NCBI GenBank assembly: GCA_002314875.1
Contig: DCHS01000041.1
Coordinates: forward strand, 12,010 to 49,913
Direction: 5' to 3'
Length of the DNA: 37,904 nt
From: Prevotellaceae bacterium UBA1746
Lineage (GTDB): Bacteria; Bacteroidota; Bacteroidia; Bacteroidales; Bacteroidaceae
This document shows, piece by piece, positions 19,601 through 24,280 of this stretch. The notes under the pieces were generated by a model that saw only the letters and a list, made by a program, of their open reading frames with translations, did not search any database and was not told the origin of the DNA. The translations under genes were made by a program, and so were the position numbers. The stretch's first letter is position 1, and each line of letters opens with the position of its first letter.

Positions 19601-20298
19601 AGGCTCTCGCCAGCATGCATCCTCAAAATGATGATGTGGTCAAGAGCAAGGATAAGGTGGCTATCTTCAGCGAAGGTGCTTGGGACGGTACACTCTCTGG
19701 TATCACTCCGGGTGTCGGTTACTTCTACAAGAATACAGGCGCTGCTAAGGGATTCACTTATCCCTCTTCTGCTTCTGTTTCTGTGAATGGCAGCAAGTCT
19801 GTTATCATGAAGGCTCCTGCTGCTCCTGGCGCTTCTGCTCCCGCTACTTCTTACGACTACTCTGAATACACGGGTACGATGGTAGTTGTTGCTGTAGTTG
19901 AAAACAACGGCAAGGCGCTCGCTGACTGTTCGCTCTACGCTCTCGATGCTAAGGGTGAAGTTCGTGGTTACAAGACCAGCATTGACGAAGATGGTTCTCA
20001 CCTCATCTACATGGTTGTTCATGGTAACGATCTTGAAGATATTTCCTTCCGTGCCGTTGTTGGTCATGGCGATGAGGCTCAGACCTACGAACTCTCAGAT
20101 ATGCTTTCCTTCGCTGATGGCGATCGTTATGGCAAGCCTTCTGCTCCTTATGTATTCTCTCTCGATGCTACCGGTATCAACGGCATCTCTGATGATTCCG
20201 ATGCTGAAGAGATCTACACCACCAGCGGTATCCGCGTTGCCCGCGCTACTGTTCCCGGTGTTTACATCTCCAACGGCAAGAAGGTAGTTAAGAAATAA
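10678..20298 (+). CDS. Giant multidomain secreted surface protein, T9SS-type C-terminus
   Basis: A 3206-residue protein with a long signal peptide (cleavage near residue 38, TTSAFA|YDEED). Domains by eye: fibronectin-III-like segments (about 440-530 and 535-625), a CarboxypepD_reg-like strand pair (645-670) interrupted by a LamG/concanavalin-like domain (680-890, FKGYLDDIRVFG, AYWPMDEG) and resumed at about 914, and a second CarboxypepD_reg domain (975-1065). A Big_5-like half (from about 2083) is interrupted by two LamG domains (2140-2320 and 2340-2520) and completed near 2640 (VKDKAGNVAETVAWSFTV). Then come a BACON-like domain (about 2660-2740), two tandem repeats around GWSWISFNV and GWNWLGANV, and a final T9SS-like tail (GVYISNGKKVVKK). 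No catalytic domain is recognised, so an adhesin or glycan-binding scaffold is the best guess. The next gene starts 2 bp after its stop. Confidence 0.85.
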   Translation: MKTNRTSKHSFMLQSWKSMLRVLMLLLFVWMGTTSAFAYDEEDKFVATLVDGSLSASDPTIHIRFCYYDDNYFNSYVNSDILILVNDYCIGSLTGYNKTTSTSQVGSMCKSVRNDYTVTAVWKGSYKDDCSYYSNLYLTFDQAYAGQEFKIELKCNFVPNGDSSRSNSEKFTVKMPANAIAGSDPVVKSVGPYSATFRAGLNAAAESNTKLITTYTNGEGVLRHVNTNCYYKLPVPEAWTHSGDDFYYNNGLSTYYNNFDTKVTKLDGRKQLEDDITVPSNFKVTEMKVRAYAVNYSKKSIVLDGWDVIRLPHYIRPCNIQIETNNWTRSVNLNWKTTYIYNDQLRDVGKWVICRSADGNNWDVLKIINCNGKDQNYSLQVPSDERLEYELAYKYRISFVPDEWIKAQGSLENDNFETNFYADDLSEVESAAFNREFKINLLTEIANNKVTLKWETPAIGVNNKTFDIYRSTDEDSIYNVVAHQDAVLGQSKYSWSEEFTDVTRTYYYYVGIKDIMGTNFTSGDPIGATSDKHTKFLTMDATKGIYDGSVRLKWSVEQVGDRNTQYRVCRRGCGAQEADSQDEWTELYTCAGTATNYTFTDQNATNGVFYEYKVESWTPMTSDPTKRFGLEMITDYGFPTHSGQVSGTVTFEGGTAVDSVRVTLKPVSEDGEDIKTYALRVDGKDGGLVWETTNAKIQKYFEKQWTTQFFINPQEDNNKYAEILEIGNFKFCTSQYVADKDRYTLYVMDGNAQHLVSGVTLPIKEYTSLTLAYNNGTLKIYAINDSGDIDNPIVQTATVEGLTMDLAKTNGICFGGSYNTEKAVGFKGYLDDIRVFGTKCLSEREVMSYYDHMLSGKEPKLVAYWPMDEGLDVQEEVYDYSLTAGDPNNNHARIRIGNSLLQSGVLPSENLLALRALTDENGNYTINGIPYFNGGSTYRVIPNKGIHDFEPASVTRYFSKAATVFNGTDFKDKSSFPVSGVVYYEGTNYPVEGASILVDGSAATRDNAIITTDTNGKFEINVPIGMHAITMDMEGHTFSNGGRYPAAAGQKHLFDREVTGLTFWDNTTVTLAGRIAGGDHEYKKPVGFDSSVNNIGQAVITLTANAKLNARQEVNGAHVEFVDNEEEVILNCPSDFVNSQATIGAGTKSNTITIKTDMSSGEFAVKLPPVNYTVESIKIPSNESISLLQSGVVETLDMTDPLIYYTDSLTTQKDVLNFQYNKKYNKAYHSTPSLDIVQRGFNDASLNVAYGDTIAYFIAEKDILNEKGETMHAEDSIEIRLVTIENGVPKYKFGYPVFADQLKRYEYDVRGYEMYTNYDDKTNIKVDKVPLDSVIVTFSNEMSSDNYIKVETGELVKVVDGKLSLDENGCGVYAFETGYPRVSAPYTLNWNVTYSVAGVNYKWKAPGLKDGLFQGYVLGQKTNGSNFVTAGPDKLAMILRDPPGSASSMTWSKGTSHTTNNKRTVTWNLGGGDKVKFRTGHESWEGVVGVPGAIMIKKIETWIEGDVHATIDHTWTNGHNYKTTYTTNAAISTSSNNSFDGTPADLYIGHGTNFLFGEAQDVQIYKNESGEFEIGCKEVMTLGESIGTYFAYTEYYIEETLIPNFKQLRNQMILPMGSSEVNDKPYYRYVSKVEKDNSRFGEEDAYIAIPPRKELLAKNAQPIDSVNHYNQQIKRWQSYIAQNEEAKVKCINNRGEYLVDNYSVSSGGGMSYAYTTSNDTTKIDIDQQKELLETDWTIKKGFFGIVGSHTINIHSSNSVDWNDDVTDGHSETFSYNLNVGGTENALSIDCFKAPDKFSRIFVTRGGQTSGNWEPQRVTKYYKPGTEIMAETQKNYVPKIYCKDGDTRVNVPTNRPAQFHLQVANESPTGCTGLFLFRFLPDGNDGGCDVKINGGAFIGGTNLYLTPGKPVDLMVEVRCLDMDARDCDLKFVLVDTSQSDPRGPYPVNNCVQTVHVSFVPGASDISLAMDHPILNGESDKKVRFTVSDYDLSLESIRHIGIQYRPEGDVNWHEISEAKWRCSKLDTETDGEVITDASVEYILNMDDALSFPDNTYYFRAYAVNQYGTETLYGYSDELVLTKDVQEPLQMGNFSPANGTYSYNSEVSVNFNEDIVASELSLINGDVTLLAETNEVVNKQQHPVSLKFDGSNYARSEANVYASEGSMTVDMWVKAESDGNLMALGTENNNMAFGIDEGKLYAHIGNQTVMSDVDMPLNDWVFLSMNLNRDNPDEARLNVTCATTKDNAVIKLINNAEIFESFNTSANIYFGRSFKGYMHDVTVWDTSRSWEVANSEKWAEKNQFTTHLVAYWPFTDGHGTIAEEKVSAYNLVLSDANSWALQSENYALRLDKENYALVNAAMVGSDDNTDYLVQMWFRADKNNTEDAEIFSLGNDKTSVCISGTDGSLTFKSNSIGNIDSESITTDDLRDEKWHHISMQVRKSQNANAVIYLDGERMTQMSASKVANLDQDLTLGKNFAGYFDDVRIWKGYYSSDIISDSRYVRLNAESSEVGGYYPMEESTLGDGNQLVMSGTLKNMGVVENTPDMTIWTGEGNAAVKVNADNLLSTEIAPQQKDAPVLRDVKFNLVTSERKVLLDITEDPAKIEGCKLFAKVKNVKDKAGNVAETVAWSFTVDHRFVEWLNQGISAMIDKTYDASDVHTFAAVRNNTGNEQNWTLSGCPDWMEPSATSGVLGANEEFSFDFVIKDNIGIGTHAGNIYLVESNGISHKLPYNIVVMKDVPEWAVNGSSYKNSMNIYGVVVKANVVQENPNSIIAAFDAKDNCVGVAQPAYYPRYDAYYIVMTIYGNEKQETPLRFRYYDASTGTIHPDVYCPHEVGFVPDSVVGSMKQPFEWYPTNKIEQKVPIAYGWSWISFNVLLDGEGAATEKVFDNTAVEEEYGWNQFNEVVNEDQVAVYEDGAWYGDLKTIKNGTMYKVNSNNAFPIVKVGLPMSEQRQEIPIHNGWNWLGANVTNEMTLTQALASMHPQNDDVVKSKDKVAIFSEGAWDGTLSGITPGVGYFYKNTGAAKGFTYPSSASVSVNGSKSVIMKAPAAPGASAPATSYDYSEYTGTMVVVAVVENNGKALADCSLYALDAKGEVRGYKTSIDEDGSHLIYMVVHGNDLEDISFRAVVGHGDEAQTYELSDMLSFADGDRYGKPSAPYVFSLDATGINGISDDSDAEEIYTTSGIRVARATVPGVYISNGKKVVKK

Positions 20299-20300
20299 TT

Positions 20301-21809
20301 ATGAAAAAAATAATCAAGTCTTCTTTCGCTCTTTTTCTGATGCTGCTGGCCTGTCTGGCAGCATCAGCGGAGGGCATTGAGGCAGAACTTCCCACAGTCC
20401 CCGGCACGAAGCTGACCGATGGCACCATCTATACGGTCAGCAATGATGTCGAGATTGCCTCCAACGGTTATGTCGATGGCCTGGTCCTCCCCGCTCGCGG
20501 TACGGTCACCCTCTATATCCCCAAGGGCGTAACCCTTTCAGTCGCTGGTGGCAATCGGTTCTGTGGTATCTGCGTACCGGAAAATGCAACGCTGATCATT
20601 ACCGGCGAAGGCACCCTCGAGGCTTTCTCTGGTTATGCACTGATTGGTTACAACGGCAACGACGGTGCGGATGCTGACATTCGCAACAATATCCGCTATG
20701 CCGGAAAAGGCGGCGGTGGCGGTATCGGTGGATACGGCGCCGGCGCTGCCATAGGCGGTCGTGGAGGTCTTGGCGGTGATGGCGGTACTTGCGCTACTTC
20801 CGTTACCTCTCTCCCCATTCCCAGCACGACTTCCGTTGCTGTTCAGCGGGGTACCAACGGCTTTAACGGCGGTGACGGTCAGGCTATGGGCAAGGTTTAT
20901 GTCATGGGTACTGTGACCGTTGAGGCTTACCGTGGCTCCTTGATGTCTGTTGGCACTTATTCCTCCGTATCTGGCAAAAATGCAAGCCTGTCTCTCTCTG
21001 ACGGCAAGAAATACTTCGTCGGCGGCGGTGGCGCTGGCGGTACTGGTGGTTCTGGTGCGGTCAACGCTTATGCCATCGGTGGCGGCGGCTTCGGCGGCGG
21101 CGGTGGTGGTAGCGGTGCTTACGGTGGCTTTGCTTATTCAACATTGTCAATGGCTGACTACAACTGCATCGGTTCCAATGGTGGTAATGGAAAGGGCTCT
21201 CTCGAAGGCGAACGCCAGACGACGGGTTCCAAATCGGGCAGACAGACGAATATGATGACAGGAGGCGAAGGCAGTACTGGTGGTGCTTGTGGCAATCATG
21301 GTGGCCATGGCACGCTCTACAAGATGACGGCTCCCAACAACGATCCGGACCTGAGCATTGGCGGCAACCGCATTCCTGCACATACCACCGTCTATCCCGA
21401 TCTCGTCATCGCTACTCTCTCCTTAGAGAACAATGGTGGAACAGGCAGCACAAGCACTAACGCTTATTACGGCGTGCGCATGGAAGATGTTACCATTCCT
21501 GTTCGTGATGGTTTCCGTTTTATGGGCTATTACGACGTTGCTGAAGGTGGCAATCAGGTTTTCAATTCGCTTGGCGAAGCGATTCCTTCCGTCAGCACTT
21601 ATGCTCACAACACGACGCTCTACGCCCGTTGGAAAGATGGCTACAGCATTGTAGAGATGGCTCGTCTCATCGATCATCTCCTCACTCCTCAGTCCTCCTC
21701 CAAGTCTCCCGCTCTCTCACCAGAGGCCAAGGATTACGACTACGATCATGATGACACCCTCACTCTCGACGATGTCACCACCCTGGAAAATCTCCTCCTC
21801 AAGAAATAA
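20301..21809 (+). CDS. Glycine-rich secreted protein with InlB-type repeat and dockerin-like end
   Basis: A 502-residue protein with a signal peptide (CLAASAEG). A beta-rich N-terminal region follows (TLYIPKGVTLSVAGGN), then about 200 residues very rich in glycine (runs such as GGGGFGGGGGGSGAYGG). Next is a Listeria-Bacteroides (InlB B) repeat of about 70 residues (FRFMGYYDVAEGGNQVF, TTLYARWKDG), and a C-terminal pair of helices. Between the helices lies an EF-hand-like calcium loop, DYDHDDTLTLDD, as in type I dockerins, though the first half-repeat has no loop. There is no T9SS-like tail. It starts 2 bp after the giant surface protein gene, so the two are translationally close and probably act together at the surface. 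Its role is unknown. Confidence 0.8.
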   Translation: MKKIIKSSFALFLMLLACLAASAEGIEAELPTVPGTKLTDGTIYTVSNDVEIASNGYVDGLVLPARGTVTLYIPKGVTLSVAGGNRFCGICVPENATLIITGEGTLEAFSGYALIGYNGNDGADADIRNNIRYAGKGGGGGIGGYGAGAAIGGRGGLGGDGGTCATSVTSLPIPSTTSVAVQRGTNGFNGGDGQAMGKVYVMGTVTVEAYRGSLMSVGTYSSVSGKNASLSLSDGKKYFVGGGGAGGTGGSGAVNAYAIGGGGFGGGGGGSGAYGGFAYSTLSMADYNCIGSNGGNGKGSLEGERQTTGSKSGRQTNMMTGGEGSTGGACGNHGGHGTLYKMTAPNNDPDLSIGGNRIPAHTTVYPDLVIATLSLENNGGTGSTSTNAYYGVRMEDVTIPVRDGFRFMGYYDVAEGGNQVFNSLGEAIPSVSTYAHNTTLYARWKDGYSIVEMARLIDHLLTPQSSSKSPALSPEAKDYDYDHDDTLTLDDVTTLENLLLKK

Positions 21810-21815
21810 AAAAAG

Positions 21816-21842
21816 CGCCGCTCTCATCAGAGCGGCGTTTTT
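21816..21842. terminator. Terminator after the giant-protein operon, probably bidirectional
   Basis: 9-bp stem (CGCCGCTCT with AGAGCGGCG, loop CATC) flanked by A-run and T-run, at the convergent end with the porin gene. Confidence 0.9.
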
Positions 21843-21845
21843 GTT

Positions 21846-21899
21846 TTCCGGTAGTTCCGGCAGTTCCGGTTTTTCCGGCAGTTCCGGATTTTCCGGTAG
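21846..21899. repeat. TTCCGGNNN 9-bp array, six exact-period copies
   Basis: TTCCGG occurs at 21846, 21855, 21864, 21873, 21882 and 21891, each followed by three variable bases. It fills the space between the terminator and the stop codon of the convergent porin gene. Confidence 0.85.
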
Positions 21900-21903
21900 C
21901 TCC

Positions 21904-22947
21904 TTACAGCACCTTCATGATCCAGGTGACTCCGAGGCTGAGCTGCGAGTGGTCGCTTTTCAGCACACCATTGGGGTTCATGTTCTCACCGAAAGTATAG
22001 GAGTAGTGGCCGTGCAATCGCAGCTGGTCGTTCTTCAGCGGGTAGTACTCGATGCCACCGCCGACTCGCGTGAGCGACGTTCCGTCGAGCAGCGCCTTGT
22101 CGTGGTCCGTTCCGGACTTGTTGCCATCGTAGCTCGCTCTTGCCCAGACTTTCACACGCTTGTTAGGCATATAGGAGAGCTTTCCTGCGATGGACCAGTC
22201 CTTTAGAAAGAATGACTGGTCGGGCGCATAGCGGTTCATAAAGTCGATGTCACACTGCACGTGTTCACCGAGGTTGATACGGTTGCCGAGCGCGAGCAAA
22301 TTCTGGAACTTCCCAGGTTCATACTCGTCAAAGTTTACAGACCAGAGTGCATGGTAGGGACCGTAATTTCCGTCCCAGACGGCACTGTAGGCAAACATCT
22401 GCGCTCCCTTTCCCGTGGTAGTCTGGTATAGATCGCGGTAAGGGCTCTGTGCAAACTGCAACATCACCGTCGAGCGCTTGTCATTGGTCGTGAGATTTCC
22501 CACCAAGCCCCATTGGTAAGCCGGGCGATTCATGGCAAACTCGCTCACCTGGAAGATATCAACAGGTGGCGGCTCGCATTCCCAACTACCCGTCAGGACC
22601 ACCCATTTTCCCGCCATCAGACTGAAGTTCTTCGTTGGCGCCCACTGCAGATACAGCCAGTCCACGCTATCGAAGAACGAGCTGTTTTTGTTCATCATAT
22701 TCAGGCGCTGACGGTATTTATAGGAAAAATGTCTGCTGATATCGCCCTCGAGTTTCACATCAAGGATATAGCCGCGCAGCCCCGTGTTCTCGTGCACCGT
22801 CTCGCCTTCGACAGCCTCGTGGTCGTACTCCCCGCGCGCCTCAAACTTCAGGTGTACAGGGAGATTATGCTTAATGAGTGCTTCATCCTGCGCCTTCACC
22901 GCGCCAGGCATCGCAAGCACTAACAACAAAAGCAAGTACTTTCGCAT
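21904..22947 (-). CDS. Outer-membrane beta-barrel porin-like protein
   Basis: A 347-residue protein with a signal peptide (AVKAQDEAL). Alternating hydrophobic strands with aromatic girdles (FSYKYRQRLNMM, VDWLYLQWAPTKNFSLMAGKW) and a terminal strand (LSLGVTWIM) fit a porin of the phosphate-selective O/P-like group common in Bacteroidota. The length fits a barrel of roughly 14-16 strands. Its start lies 9 bp after the stop of the YitT-family gene, so the two are cotranscribed. The substrate is unknown; the phosphate label of the family should not be taken literally. Confidence 0.75.
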   Translation of the reverse strand: MRKYLLLLLVLAMPGAVKAQDEALIKHNLPVHLKFEARGEYDHEAVEGETVHENTGLRGYILDVKLEGDISRHFSYKYRQRLNMMNKNSSFFDSVDWLYLQWAPTKNFSLMAGKWVVLTGSWECEPPPVDIFQVSEFAMNRPAYQWGLVGNLTTNDKRSTVMLQFAQSPYRDLYQTTTGKGAQMFAYSAVWDGNYGPYHALWSVNFDEYEPGKFQNLLALGNRINLGEHVQCDIDFMNRYAPDQSFFLKDWSIAGKLSYMPNKRVKVWARASYDGNKSGTDHDKALLDGTSLTRVGGGIEYYPLKNDQLRLHGHYSYTFGENMNPNGVLKSDHSQLSLGVTWIMKVL

Positions 22948-22956
22948 GTCATTATT

Positions 22957-23937
22957 TTAGTGCTCCGTGAGCGTTAGGAGGCTCTTCTTGTTCCAAATGC
23001 CATAGACGGCGGAGACGGTATCGCAGGACATGAAGCTCTTGATGTCCTCATTATGCATGAAGTCGATGATCTTGGAGAGGTCATCTTCCGTTACGATGGT
23101 TTCCAACTGTACGCGCTTCACATTCTCGTAGGCACCCGTCACCTCGTGGATGGTCACACCGCGCTTCACATCGTTAAGGATGAAATTGAGCAGTTTCTCG
23201 TGGTCATCGGTAATGACATGCACACGGATCTTCGAGTTCATACCCGCCATAAAGTAGTTGACAATCGCACCGTTCACCCAGGTACCGATCAAGCCGATAA
23301 TCACGAGCGCAGGAGGATTGATGGCAAATGCCGTGCAGCAGATAAGTCCGCCACCGATGGTCACAGAAGTTCCAAGACTGACGTGCAAGTATTTGTTGAT
23401 AATCTTTGCCAAGATATCCAGACCACCCGTCGAAGCGTTGATACTGAAGAGGATGGACTGTGAAGCGCTGAGCACCAACACGAAGGTAATGAGGTCAAAC
23501 CACGGGTTCGTGATGACCTGGTCCGTCCCGGCGATATGCTGCGCAAAGATGGACTCCGTGATAGGATAGAGCTTGCCGAGCAAGTCCACCATAGGGCCTA
23601 AGATGAGCGCGGTATAGACCGTCTTGATACCGAACTCATTGCCAATGAGTATGAACGAAAGAACGAGGAGAATGCCGTTGATAATGAAGATGTAGGTACC
23701 CACGGACATGATGGGCAGAATCTTCGCACAAACAAGAGAGAGACCCGTAATGGAGCCGATAATCAGTTTGCTGGGAATCAAGAAGAAATACACAGCAACG
23801 GCAGCCACAAACATACCGGCTGTCATGACAAAGAGTTCAAACCAGAATTTCTTTGTACACAATTGTGCAATGATAAGTTTGAACAAGTCACTTACCATTT
23901 CGCCGAACGACTTCTCGTTCTTAAAAAAGCATTTCAT
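22957..23937 (-). CDS. YitT family membrane protein (YitT membrane domain plus DUF2179)
   Basis: A 326-residue protein with five or six hydrophobic helices (about residues 35-245), including the family motif NASTGGLDILAKIINKYL. A C-terminal soluble DUF2179 domain follows (about 245-320; VITDDHEKLLNFILNDVKRG, VTEDDLSKIIDFMHNED). YitT-family proteins are widespread inner-membrane proteins of uncertain, possibly transport-related, function. It is the first gene of an operon with the porin, which suggests a shared inner- and outer-membrane task. Its leader of about 80 nt contains a GTAAT...ATTAC inverted repeat. Confidence 0.9.
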   Translation of the reverse strand: MKCFFKNEKSFGEMVSDLFKLIIAQLCTKKFWFELFVMTAGMFVAAVAVYFFLIPSKLIIGSITGLSLVCAKILPIMSVGTYIFIINGILLVLSFILIGNEFGIKTVYTALILGPMVDLLGKLYPITESIFAQHIAGTDQVITNPWFDLITFVLVLSASQSILFSINASTGGLDILAKIINKYLHVSLGTSVTIGGGLICCTAFAINPPALVIIGLIGTWVNGAIVNYFMAGMNSKIRVHVITDDHEKLLNFILNDVKRGVTIHEVTGAYENVKRVQLETIVTEDDLSKIIDFMHNEDIKSFMSCDTVSAVYGIWNKKSLLTLTEH

Positions 23938-24025
23938 AATAATAGTTTTAAGAATTTTTCTTAGTGATCAAACAGATATGATGCCGTAATTTAGGTTATT
24001 ACGACCTTAATTTTGGTTAGCGATG

Positions 24026-24056
24026 CAAAAGTACCGCCTTTTTCTGAAACGGCAAA
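24026..24056 (-). promoter_or_regulatory. Promoter of the YitT-porin operon
   Basis: On the minus strand, TTTG (24056-24053), a 19-bp spacer and TACTTTTG (24033-24026) match the Bacteroidota consensus. The leader to ATG 23937 is about 80 nt. Confidence 0.75.
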
Positions 24057-24080
24057 GAAAATCGCTGTTTTTTTTTATAA

Positions 24081-24161
24081 TTCCGGAGGTTCCGGTGTTT
24101 CCGGAGGGTCCGGAGGTTCCGGTGATTCCGAAGAGTCCGGAGGTTCCGGTGATTCCGGAGA
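24081..24161. repeat. TTCCGGNNN 9-bp array, nine copies, running into a GC hairpin
   Basis: Units start at 24081, 24090, 24099, 24108, 24117, 24126, 24135, 24144 and 24153; most are TTCCGG or GTCCGG plus three bases. The register continues into GTCCCCGTC, the start of the GC hairpin element, and degenerate TTCCG units reappear after it (to about 24220). The array lies between two divergent promoters. Confidence 0.8.
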
Positions 24162-24201
24162 GTCCCCGTCGTGCAGCTCGGGGCGTATCTCGCCCCGAGA
24201 G
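24160..24201 (+). repeat. GC-rich double-hairpin element, copy 2
   Basis: GAGTCCCCGT, then CTCGGGGCG-TATCT-CGCCCCGAG, ending GAGAG. It is very similar to 10565-10605. Here it lies upstream of the promoter at 24228-24258, not in the leader. Confidence 0.6.
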
Positions 24202-24227
24202 TATTCCGAGAGTTTCCGGTGTTTTCC

Positions 24228-24258
24228 TTTGCTGTCTCGCAGTAAATGACTAACTTTG
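24228..24258 (+). promoter_or_regulatory. Promoter of the C10 protease gene
   Basis: TTTG (24228-24231), 19-bp spacer, TAACTTTG (24251-24258). The leader to ATG 24281 is about 16 nt. Confidence 0.8.
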
Positions 24259-24280
24259 CGCTCGAAACGAAGAAATCACC

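Noticed and set aside
24081..24161. TTCCGG array as a CRISPR or a Gly-Ser-rich coding repeat
   Set aside because: The 9-bp unit is far too short for CRISPR and there are no spacers. Frames through it read Ser-Gly repeats but have no proper start, no continuation and lie between mapped promoters.
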